Assembly: GCA_947472635.1 (NCBI GenBank)
Contig: CANJDY010000097.1
Coordinates: 1 to 8,673, forward strand
Reading direction: 5' to 3'
DNA: 8,673 nucleotides
Origin: Chitinophagaceae bacterium
Lineage (GTDB): Bacteria > Bacteroidota > Bacteroidia > Chitinophagales > Chitinophagaceae
Shown here one piece after another: positions 1 through 7,024 of the stretch; the stretch's first letter is position 1; every line of letters starts with the position of its first letter. Position numbers and translations under genes: made by a program. The notes under the pieces were generated by a model that saw only the letters and a list, made by a program, of their open reading frames with translations, searched no databases and was not told the origin of the DNA.

Positions 1-1008
1 TACCTATCCCCGTGGGATCGTAACCATCCTAACTATGGAACGCCAGAATACAACCAAGTATTTGTAAATATGATGACAGAAATATTTGCCAACTATGGAC
101 CGATTTGGGAATTTTGGTGGGATGGAGCCAATGGTGAAGGTCCAAACGGAAAGAAACAAGTGTACGATTGGGAATTGTTTAGAAATACTATAAAAAAACG
201 CTCTCCTAATACAGTGGTGTTTAGCGATGTAGGTCCCCATATACGGTGGGTGGGCAATGAGAGTGGTTTTGCAGGTGCCACCAACTGGAATTTACTAAAT
301 ATAACTGGGTTTTCTGCAGGTGCAGCCGGCCCTTCTACCGATACACTCAACAGAGGAAATATGTTTGGCGAGCAATGGATACCTGCCGAATGTGACGTAA
401 GCATTCGTCCAGGTTGGTTTTATCACAAAGAGGAAGATGATAAAGTAAAGACTCCGGAAACCCTATTTGACCTATATCTTAAATCTGTAGGTCGTGGTGC
501 TAATTTATTATTAAACATTCCGCCAGACCGCACTGGCCTAATTAATGCCAATGATTCGGCAGCATTAGTAGGCTTTAAAAAATTGAAGGAACGTAATTTT
601 AGTGCCAACCTTTTATTAAAAAAAGGTACCATTATAAAAAACAATATTTCCGGCAAGTCTACTATTCAGCTTACGGATAAAAAGCAACATAGTTTTGAAA
701 CATTATCAACTGGTTCGACTGCTGCTATTACCATTCAACTAGGCAGCACTACTATTGTCAATGCTATTCAATTGTGTGAACCCATTGAGTTGGGGCAGCG
801 AATTTTTAATTTTAGAATCCAACTGAAAGACACAAAAGGTTTAGTAATAAAAGAAATCAAAGGCTCTACGATTGGAAGAAATCGGATCCTTAGTTTTCCT
901 TCCGTTTCAGCTAACTTGATAGAGATAATAATAGATGGGGCAAAGGAAACGCCGCTTTTAAGTGAATTAGCAGCTTACCAGATTGATGAAAATTTGGTTG
1001 AAAAATAA
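1..1008 (+). CDS. Alpha-L-fucosidase, GH29 family (3' portion, start lies before the window)
   Basis: Hydrolyses terminal alpha-L-fucose from glycans, probably in the periplasm or at the surface. The frame is open from base 1, so the ATG at 70 is internal; 335 codons are visible. The first codons read YLSPWDRNHPNYGTPEYN, typical of the GH29 barrel. The motif FWWDGANGEG contains the expected catalytic nucleophile, Asp at bases 121-123. AECDVSIRPGWFYH (around bases 385-426) holds a candidate acid/base Glu at 388-390. GANLLLNIPPDRTGLI (about 499-546) is the usual end of the catalytic domain. The last ~130 residues look like the beta-sandwich (F5/8 or CBM32-like) domain often found in GH29, including EPIELGQRI. 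The combination suggests the subfamily B type (alpha-1,3/4-linkages), but this is not certain. The signal peptide and N-terminal half are outside the window. Whether it shares a transcript with the gene at 1072 is unclear. Confidence 0.93.
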   Translation, partial: YLSPWDRNHPNYGTPEYNQVFVNMMTEIFANYGPIWEFWWDGANGEGPNGKKQVYDWELFRNTIKKRSPNTVVFSDVGPHIRWVGNESGFAGATNWNLLNITGFSAGAAGPSTDTLNRGNMFGEQWIPAECDVSIRPGWFYHKEEDDKVKTPETLFDLYLKSVGRGANLLLNIPPDRTGLINANDSAALVGFKKLKERNFSANLLLKKGTIIKNNISGKSTIQLTDKKQHSFETLSTGSTAAITIQLGSTTIVNAIQLCEPIELGQRIFNFRIQLKDTKGLVIKEIKGSTIGRNRILSFPSVSANLIEIIIDGAKETPLLSELAAYQIDENLVEK

Positions 1009-1033
1009 CAATGACATATATTCCAGATGAAGT

Positions 1034-1069
1034 AAGGAATTAGGAATTTCCTTTTGTAAATTTTTTTTT
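1034..1069 (+). terminator. Weak inverted repeat followed by a T9 run; possible terminator
   Basis: AAGGAA (1034-1039) can pair with TTCCTT (1048-1053). A competing perfect small palindrome, AGGAA-T-TTCCT, lies at 1042-1052. A run of nine T follows at 1061-1069, ending two bases before the ATG at 1072. The stem is short and AU-rich, and the T run starts eight bases after it, so this is a poor intrinsic terminator. It could equally be an accidental leader structure of the downstream gene. The remaining bases of the 1009-1071 gap show no Bacteroidota -7 box (TAnnTTTG). Confidence 0.22.
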
Positions 1070-1071
1070 CA

Positions 1072-4000
1072 ATGAAACGGTTAAATCAGAATTTCCTTTT
1101 TATAATAATACTGATTACAGTAATGCAATTGGTGTCATGTGAGCCTGAATTACCAAAAGAGGTTGCAGCTGCATATGACCAACTTCCAGAGAAGATGGAT
1201 TACAATCTTCATGTAAAACCTGTGCTATCTGACAAATGTTTTTCCTGTCATGGCCCTGATAAGGCTAAGCAAAAAGCTGGTCTCCGCCTAGATATTCAAT
1301 CCTTTGCTTATGCTCAGCTTCCAGAAAGTCCAGGCAAAGTGGCTATTGACCCAGGCAGTTTGAATGGGAGTGAGTTGTTTCACCGGATCATTTCCGAAGA
1401 TCCAGAATATAGGATGCCTTCTCACAAATCCCACCTTGTGCTTTCACCCAAAGAAAAAGCCATCCTAATTAAATGGATTCGGCAAGGAGCAGAATATAAA
1501 CCGCATTGGGCTTTTGTTAAACCCGTAAATAAAGAGATACCAGAAATTGCAATCAAGGATTGGGCAATCAATCCGATTGATAATTTTATAGGACATACGC
1601 TAGAGTTGGAAAAATTACAGCCGTCTAAACGGGCTGCAAAAGAATTGTTATTGAGACGTGTTTCACTTGATCTTACAGGGCTGCCACCTACTATCGAAGA
1701 AACAGATGCTTTTATTAAAGATAATTCTCCCAATGCTTACGAAAAGCAGGTTAATCGATTGTTGCAGTCGCCACACTATGGTGAAAAAATGGCCGTCGAT
1801 TGGTTAGACCTTGCCCGTTTTGCAGATTCTCACGGATACACTGTAGACAGGATAAGAGACATGTCGCCCTACCGCGATTGGGTAATTGATGCGTTCAATA
1901 AAAACTTACCCTTTAATCAATTCATTCAGTGGCAGCTTGCTGGTGACCTGATGCCGAATCCTACTAAAGAAATGATGATTGCCACAGCATTCAATCGGTT
2001 GCACCAGCAGAATATGGAAGGAGGAATTATTGATGAAGAGTTTCAAACGGAATATGTTATTGATCGAACCAACACCACTGGAGTTGCTATCATGGGGCTT
2101 CCTATTGGATGTGCCAGATGCCACGATCACAAATACGATCCTATTTCACAAAAAAATTATTATGAAATGTTCAGCTTTTTTAACAAAGTAAAAGAAGCAG
2201 GACAAATTTCATACGATGATGCAATGCCTTCTCCCACCATATTACTTCCCTCTCAGGAAAAAGAAAACATGCTTCGCTTTATTCAAAATGATGTTAGCAG
2301 CCAAGAAAAAAAACTGATACAAACCAAAAAAAATTCTGGTGTAGGTTTTCAAAATTGGTTACAATACAAAAAATACAAACAGTTAATAAAGGAACTGATT
2401 CCTCAAGACGGCCTTCAGGCACTGTACAATTTTAACAACGGTTCTTTAAAAAATGGCATTGGCAGCAAAGCAGCTGGTGCAATGAAAAAAGAACTTTCCA
2501 GTTCATCGGCAGACAAACCTGTGCTTGAAAAAAGAGACAATGGAAAAGCCTTAGTACTAAATGGAGATCAATGGTTTGATCTTACCTCGGCCGGTATTTT
2601 CAGCAAATCGGACCCTTTTAGTATTGCCATAAGTTTGTTAATCCCAGCTGATTTTAAAGAAGGTGTCATTTTTCACAAATGTATTGCAGAGCGCTTGTAT
2701 AATTACCGTGGCTACCATTTGTACCTTAAAGACAATCGGTTTACCGTAAATATGTCCCATGCAGCCCCCTCCAATATGATTTCGAGAATTACGCAGCAGC
2801 CAGTGCTGCGTAATCAATGGATTCAACTAACGATGACCTATGATGGCTCCTCCAAAGCAAGTGGTTTGAAATTATTTCAAAATGGAATTGAACTTGAACT
2901 GCAAACAACGATGGATCAGTTGACGAAAGATATTTTAATGCATTCAAAAAATCAACCCGCACTTCAAATTGGTGCTTGGGACAGAGGGCTTGGATTTAAG
3001 GGAGGAAAAGTAGATGATATTCTAGTATATAATAGGGCATTAACAGATTTTGAAATAAAAATTATTGCAGGGCAGGGCAACTGGGCTTCCATTGCAACCA
3101 AACAACCCGAACAGCTTTCGACCAATGAGGTCAGTGTTTTGCGAAATTATTATTTATCCGCTATCGATACAGGTGTTATTGCAGATCAAAATAAATTACA
3201 ACAAATTCGAACAACACTGGCAGATTCTGTAGAAAAAATAAAGGAACTAATGGTAATGCAGGATGCACCTAATCCCCGGAAAACATTTATTCTAGTGAGA
3301 GGCAATTACGACAATTTTGGTGAAGAGGTTTTTCCCAATACCCCTCCCGCTATTCTTCCATTTTCAAAAAGCCTACCTAAGAATCGCTATGGACTTGCCC
3401 AATGGCTCACGGATCCCAACCACCCCCTTACTGCAAGGGTGGCAGTGAACCGGTACTGGCAAAATTTTTTCGGAACCGGGCTTGTTAAAACTGCAGAGGA
3501 TTTTGGCAACCAAGGTGAACTACCCAGTCACCCAGCCTTACTGGATTGGCTGGCAGTAACCTTCAGAGAATCGGGATGGAATACAAAAAAAATTTGCAAG
3601 CTGATTGTGATGTCAGCTACCTATCAACAGGATTCAAAAGCAATTGCATCCATTCAAATAAAAGATCCAGAAAACAGGTTGTTATCTCATGGACCGGCAG
3701 TTCGCATGACTGCTGAAATGATTCGTGACAATGCTTTAATGGCAAGTGGATTACTAAACCCTACAATAGGGGGGAAAAGTATTAAGCCGTATCAGCCAGA
3801 TGGGCTTTGGGAAATTAATAATACGACCTATAAAGCCGATTCAGGTGATGCTGTTTACAGAAGAAGTTTATATGTAATTGCAAAGCGATCTGTTCCTAAC
3901 CCTACGTTGTCCACTTTTGATGCTACCTCTCGAAGTTACTGCGTAGCCCGAAGACAAAGAACCAATACTCCGCTGCAAGCATTGGTAACACTAAATGATC

Positions 4001-4308
4001 CAACATTTGTAGAAGCAGAAAAAAAAATGGGTCAGCAAATGGCTACTGCACTAGATGAGAGAAAAGGCATTATAGAAATTTACAGAAAACTTACCGGGCT
4101 TAGCCCTAGTAAACCGGAGCTTGAACTATTAGTAGCCCTTCAATTAAGTGAGCTAAAAAAATTCAGGGCAAATACAAACAAAACGAAAGGCTGGTTAGCT
4201 GCGGGACAGTTTATGGTAAATAAAAATATTGAACCTGCATTGATAGCAGCCAATGCGGTGGTGGCCAGTGTTATTGCCAACTCTGATGCTACCCTAACAA
4301 AAAGATAA
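1072..4308 (+). CDS. Lipoprotein with planctomycete-type cytochrome c (PSCyt1), DUF1549, LamG-like and DUF1553 domains
   Basis: A 1,078-residue exported haem protein of unknown reaction. Residues 1-23 form a lipoprotein signal with lipobox LVSC and acceptor Cys23. PSCyt1 follows at about 43-140: haem motif CFSCH (56-60) and a likely distal Met115 in YRMP. DUF1549 runs from about 190 to 400, with LLRRVSLDLTGLPPT and a second CxxCH motif (C347, C350, H351; CARCHDHKYDP). A concanavalin/LamG-like beta-sandwich occupies about 450-665, from ALYNFN through VDDILVYNRALTDFEI. DUF1553 spans about 770-1060, with RYGLAQWLTDPNHPLTARV, then NRYWQNFFG and RTNTPLQALVTLNDPTFVEA. The length is normal for family members carrying the insert. 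The DUF1501 gene starts 3 bases after its stop, the classic partner arrangement. Cys23 is followed by acidic residues, so outer-membrane or surface anchoring is possible. The start at 1072 is supported by the signal peptide, though T9 rather than an A-rich leader precedes it. Domain assignment is confident; function is not. Confidence 0.93.
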   Translation: MKRLNQNFLFIIILITVMQLVSCEPELPKEVAAAYDQLPEKMDYNLHVKPVLSDKCFSCHGPDKAKQKAGLRLDIQSFAYAQLPESPGKVAIDPGSLNGSELFHRIISEDPEYRMPSHKSHLVLSPKEKAILIKWIRQGAEYKPHWAFVKPVNKEIPEIAIKDWAINPIDNFIGHTLELEKLQPSKRAAKELLLRRVSLDLTGLPPTIEETDAFIKDNSPNAYEKQVNRLLQSPHYGEKMAVDWLDLARFADSHGYTVDRIRDMSPYRDWVIDAFNKNLPFNQFIQWQLAGDLMPNPTKEMMIATAFNRLHQQNMEGGIIDEEFQTEYVIDRTNTTGVAIMGLPIGCARCHDHKYDPISQKNYYEMFSFFNKVKEAGQISYDDAMPSPTILLPSQEKENMLRFIQNDVSSQEKKLIQTKKNSGVGFQNWLQYKKYKQLIKELIPQDGLQALYNFNNGSLKNGIGSKAAGAMKKELSSSSADKPVLEKRDNGKALVLNGDQWFDLTSAGIFSKSDPFSIAISLLIPADFKEGVIFHKCIAERLYNYRGYHLYLKDNRFTVNMSHAAPSNMISRITQQPVLRNQWIQLTMTYDGSSKASGLKLFQNGIELELQTTMDQLTKDILMHSKNQPALQIGAWDRGLGFKGGKVDDILVYNRALTDFEIKIIAGQGNWASIATKQPEQLSTNEVSVLRNYYLSAIDTGVIADQNKLQQIRTTLADSVEKIKELMVMQDAPNPRKTFILVRGNYDNFGEEVFPNTPPAILPFSKSLPKNRYGLAQWLTDPNHPLTARVAVNRYWQNFFGTGLVKTAEDFGNQGELPSHPALLDWLAVTFRESGWNTKKICKLIVMSATYQQDSKAIASIQIKDPENRLLSHGPAVRMTAEMIRDNALMASGLLNPTIGGKSIKPYQPDGLWEINNTTYKADSGDAVYRRSLYVIAKRSVPNPTLSTFDATSRSYCVARRQRTNTPLQALVTLNDPTFVEAEKKMGQQMATALDERKGIIEIYRKLTGLSPSKPELELLVALQLSELKKFRANTNKTKGWLAAGQFMVNKNIEPALIAANAVVASVIANSDATLTKR
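2788..2814 (+). repeat. Perfect 11-bp inverted repeat inside the LamG-encoding part of the cytochrome gene
   Basis: ATTACGCAGCA (2788-2798) is an exact reverse complement of TGCTGCGTAAT (2804-2814), leaving a five-base loop, GCCAG. It lies wholly inside coding sequence (protein segment ITQQPVLRN) and is more GC-rich than its surroundings. There is no T run after it, so it does not look like a terminator. It may be chance, an mRNA structure affecting translation or decay, or a protein-binding site. Confidence 0.6.
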
Positions 4309-4311
4309 ATT

Positions 4312-5829
4312 ATGAGCGATCATCACAATGAACCATTCAATTTGCATTTGCCCGAATTGGATCAAATAAACAAGGGATTGGATAGGCGCAATTTTCTGAC
4401 CAAAACATCGTTGGGCATTGGCGCAATAGCGCTTGGCTCATTGATTGGAAAAACGGTATGGGGAAAAGCCGCAGGTGCAATGGCTGCCGAAGGCTCCTCC
4501 GCATCACTGGAAGAAGAAATTCTTCGTGCTATTCCACACTTTGCACCTAAAGCAAAAAGGGTGGTGTATTTATTTATGAGCGGTGGCCCTTCTCAATTTG
4601 AAACATTTGATTATAAACCTAAACTGGTAAATATGTTTGGGCAACCGCTTCCTGATTCTGTAAGGCAAGGACAGCGGCTGACGAGTATGAGTGCAAGTCA
4701 AAGTATCCTGCCAATTGTACCATCCATTTATAAATTTAACCAGCACGGACAATCGCAGACATGGATAAGTGAAATGCTTCCGCATACAGCTGAAGTAGTG
4801 GATGATTTGTGTATCATTAAATCTATCCATTCAGAAGCAATCAATCACGACCCCGCCATTACATTTTTTCAAACCGGCAATCAATTGCCAGGAAGGGCTT
4901 CTATTGGCTCTTGGGTGAGCTATGGACTAGGGTCGGATAATAAAAATCTACCTACATTTATTGTATTGGTTTCAAAAAATGCAAACAAAGATCAACCTTT
5001 GTATTCAAGATTGTGGGGCAATGGCTTTTTGCCCTCCGAGCACCAAGGAGTTCAATTTAGATCCGGAAAAGATCCCGTTCTGTATCTTGATAACCCTGAC
5101 GGATACGATGGTGCAGACAGAAAGGAAATGCTAGCATACCTGTCAAAATTAAGTACCCTACAAAATGATGCCTATGGAGATCCGGAAGTACAAGCCCGTA
5201 TTGCCCAATATGAAATGGCCTTTCGGATGCAGACATCTATACCTGAGGTAATGTCTACCGCTGATGAAACGGATGAAGTATTTGACCTATATGGCCCTGA
5301 TAGCCGTGACCCAGGTTCTTATGCAGCCAACTGTATTCTCGCAAGAAAGTTATTGGAAAAAGATGTAAAATTTGTACAGCTATACCACCAAGGATGGGAT
5401 CACCATGGTGGCCTTCCCCAAGGCATGGCCAAGCAATGTAAGGATACTGACCAGCCAACGGCAGCATTTATTAAGGATCTAAAAAGGAGAGGATTACTGG
5501 AAGATACATTGGTTATATGGGGAGGAGAATTTGGAAGAACGGTTTATTCTCAGGGAAAACTGAAAGCAGATGATTATGGCCGCGACCACCATCCCCGTTG
5601 CTTCACCATGTGGATGGCAGGGGCTGGCGTAAAACCAGGTATCAGCTATGGAGAAACAGATGACTTCAGTTACAATGTAATTAAAGACCCGGTGCACGTG
5701 CATGATTTTCATGCCACACTGCTCCACCTGATGGGAGTAGATCATGAAAGACTTACCTACAAATTTCAAGGCAGGCGTTTCCGCTTAACTGATGTAGAAG
5801 GCAAGGTGGTAAGGGATATATTAAGTTAA
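4312..5829 (+). CDS. DUF1501 protein, Tat-exported, alkaline phosphatase/sulfatase-like fold
   Basis: A 505-residue exported protein of the DUF1501 family, which belongs to the alkaline phosphatase/sulfatase-like superfamily; its substrate is unknown. A 24-residue lead is followed by a Tat motif, RRNFL (R25, R26), and a hydrophobic stretch (GIGAIALGSLIG). Family signatures in order: SGGPSQFETFDYKP (90-103), NHDPAITFFQTG (178-189), GWDHHGG (361-367), WGGEFGRT (403-410) and GRDHHP (423-428). The last three carry likely metal-binding residues (D363, H364, H365, E406, D425, H426, H427); this is inferred from superfamily logic. No sulfatase-type C-x-P-x-R motif for formylglycine is present, so it should not be called a sulfatase. 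The gene begins 3 bases after the DUF1553 stop, implying co-transcription and a shared task. It ends with tandem stops, TAA TGA (5827-5832). Confidence 0.93.
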   Translation: MSDHHNEPFNLHLPELDQINKGLDRRNFLTKTSLGIGAIALGSLIGKTVWGKAAGAMAAEGSSASLEEEILRAIPHFAPKAKRVVYLFMSGGPSQFETFDYKPKLVNMFGQPLPDSVRQGQRLTSMSASQSILPIVPSIYKFNQHGQSQTWISEMLPHTAEVVDDLCIIKSIHSEAINHDPAITFFQTGNQLPGRASIGSWVSYGLGSDNKNLPTFIVLVSKNANKDQPLYSRLWGNGFLPSEHQGVQFRSGKDPVLYLDNPDGYDGADRKEMLAYLSKLSTLQNDAYGDPEVQARIAQYEMAFRMQTSIPEVMSTADETDEVFDLYGPDSRDPGSYAANCILARKLLEKDVKFVQLYHQGWDHHGGLPQGMAKQCKDTDQPTAAFIKDLKRRGLLEDTLVIWGGEFGRTVYSQGKLKADDYGRDHHPRCFTMWMAGAGVKPGISYGETDDFSYNVIKDPVHVHDFHATLLHLMGVDHERLTYKFQGRRFRLTDVEGKVVRDILS

Positions 5830-5838
5830 TGAAAGAAG

Positions 5839-5876
5839 CTAAACCCCTAAACCTCTAAACAACTAAACATCTAAAC
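5839..5876 (+). repeat. Five CTAAAC units at exact 8-base spacing in a G-free leader
   Basis: CTAAAC occurs at 5839, 5847, 5855, 5863 and 5871. The two bases between units vary (CC, CT, AA, AT), so the unit is NNCTAAAC. The repeat sits in the 85-base gap between the DUF1501 and NHL genes. From 5839 to 5890 (52 bases) the + strand has no G at all, so an RNA from here would have little structure. Its role is unknown; it could be a tandem protein-binding site, a spacer in a leader RNA, or a short-sequence repeat prone to slippage. Confidence 0.85.
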
Positions 5877-5896
5877 CCAACACCAATAACGTTAAC

Positions 5897-5914
5897 TTTT
5901 AAAAAAATAAAAAA
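5897..5914 (+). promoter_or_regulatory. A-rich translation initiation leader of the NHL gene
   Basis: TTTTAAA followed by A-rich sequence runs straight into the ATG at 5915, with no purine-rich Shine-Dalgarno sequence. Bacteroidota commonly start translation this way, with A-rich leaders. It supports the choice of start at 5915. A similar leader precedes the gene at 8461. TAACTTTT (5893-5900) is one base off the TAnnTTTG -7 box, but no upstream -33 element is evident, so I do not call a promoter. Confidence 0.45.
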
Positions 5915-7024
5915 ATGATCTCCAGAAGAAATTTCCTAATAAACTCATCGATGGCTTCCGCACTAACTGTTGGCAAAACAAGTGCTGGTTTTTCAATTTT
6001 ACATAAGAACCTTCAACCCGAAGAGCTCATTATCGGGCAGGGAGAATTTAGGTACAAGGTGGATAAGCGCTGGGCTAAAATTGGTGTCAATAGTAACCCA
6101 CTACTCAACTGCCACGAAATGGTGCAGGATAGTAAGGGCAGGCTTATTATGATTGGTGACAATATTCACAACAATATTTTAATCTTTGATAAATCAGGAA
6201 AGCTGCTCGACAGCTGGGGTACAGCATGGCCGGGAGGTCATGGATTAACCATCTCAAAAGAAGGTGGGGAAGATTTTTTAATGATAGTGGACTGCGGCTA
6301 TTACCAAGACAGAACTGGAAAGTCAATCGCACAGGCAGGGCAAGTAATCAAAACGGATTTAACAGGTAGAATTATATTTACGATTGGACATCCTAACACC
6401 ATTGGTGTTTATAAAGACAATGAACCTTTCAGGCCTACCGAAACTGCAGTAGCATCCAATGGTGATATATATGTAGCAGATGGATATGGATCTAATTACA
6501 TCATTCAATACAACAGCAGGGGTCAATACATCAGGCATTTTGGTGGAACTAAAAATACCAATCCAGACCATAACCTTCACTGCGCCCATGGTGTTGCTAT
6601 TGATTACAGAGACAAAAATAATCCAACACTCATCTGCACTTCAAGAGAAGAAAATTGTTTTAAAGTATTTTCATTAGATGGCAAATTTCTTCACCGCATT
6701 GACACCCCAGGAATGTATGTTTGCAGGGCCGTTCCCAATGATGGAAATCTTTATGCAGGGGTTTGCTGGTCAAATGATCAAGCAGGGAAAATGATAGGCA
6801 GCCCAAGTGGCTTTGTAACCATTTTAGATAATAATAATAAAGTAATTTCTAATCCAGGCGGAAATGCGCCCGTTTATAAATCGGATAAATTACAGCCTAC
6901 CATGCAGGGGACTGATCAAACTTTTCAACATTGCCACGATGTGTGTATAGATGAAGATAAGAGTATCTACGTCTGCCAGTGGAATGCCAATCAATCAGCT
7001 CCTATCAAATTAACACGGGTATAA
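5915..7024 (+). CDS. Six-bladed NHL-type beta-propeller protein with Tat-like signal, PAL-like histidine register
   Basis: A 369-residue exported propeller; its function is not established. The N-terminus MISRRNFLIN carries a Tat-like twin arginine (R4, R5); the hydrophobic part after it is weak and the cleavage site unclear. NHL blades are visible at about 65-95, 107-130, 172-205 (PTETAVASNGDIYVADGYGS), 222-265 and 338-365. Four blades begin with histidine in the same register: H67 (CHEMV), H109 (GHGLTI), H225 (AHGVAID) and H341 (CHDVCID). The fifth has Thr175-Glu176 there. In peptidyl-alpha-hydroxyglycine amidating lyase (PAL), histidines from the blades bind zinc in the central channel, so this may be a metal-dependent lyase-like enzyme. 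It could instead be a non-catalytic binding scaffold. The C-terminus (VCQWNANQSAPIKLTRV) looks complete. The gene's stop directly abuts the next start, so it is co-transcribed with the membrane cytochrome. Confidence 0.88.
   Translation: MISRRNFLINSSMASALTVGKTSAGFSILHKNLQPEELIIGQGEFRYKVDKRWAKIGVNSNPLLNCHEMVQDSKGRLIMIGDNIHNNILIFDKSGKLLDSWGTAWPGGHGLTISKEGGEDFLMIVDCGYYQDRTGKSIAQAGQVIKTDLTGRIIFTIGHPNTIGVYKDNEPFRPTETAVASNGDIYVADGYGSNYIIQYNSRGQYIRHFGGTKNTNPDHNLHCAHGVAIDYRDKNNPTLICTSREENCFKVFSLDGKFLHRIDTPGMYVCRAVPNDGNLYAGVCWSNDQAGKMIGSPSGFVTILDNNNKVISNPGGNAPVYKSDKLQPTMQGTDQTFQHCHDVCIDEDKSIYVCQWNANQSAPIKLTRV

Noticed and set aside
93..404. Minus-strand open frame of 103 codons within the fucosidase gene (another of equal size at 1422-1733)
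   Set aside because: Each lies opposite a well-supported gene, has no recognisable domain and no plausible start context; they are shadow frames.
3769..3774. G6 run followed by A4 as a possible frameshift in the DUF1553 gene
   Set aside because: The frame continues unbroken through it with expected DUF1553 sequence on both sides (PTIGGKS then PYQPDGLWE).
1072..5829. Recent transfer of the DUF1553/DUF1501 pair from a planctomycete
   Set aside because: The genes share the AT-rich composition of their neighbours, and these families also occur in Bacteroidota; nothing in the window marks a boundary.
4312..5829. Calling the DUF1501 gene a sulfatase because of the fold and the fucosidase neighbour
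   Set aside because: No C/S-x-P-x-R formylglycine motif is visible; the conserved blocks are those of DUF1501.
5839..5876. Resemblance of the CTAAAC array to plant-type telomere repeat (CCCTAAA)
   Set aside because: The period is 8, not 7, with variable bases between units, and it lies between bacterial genes; the likeness is coincidental.
5839..5876. Possible CRISPR-like array
   Set aside because: Units are only 6 bases with 2-base spacers; there are no repeat-length units, unique spacers or cas genes.
5893..5900. TAACTTTT as a Bacteroidota -7 promoter box
   Set aside because: It departs from TAnnTTTG at the last base, lacks a -33 element, and would leave an extremely short leader before the ATG at 5915.
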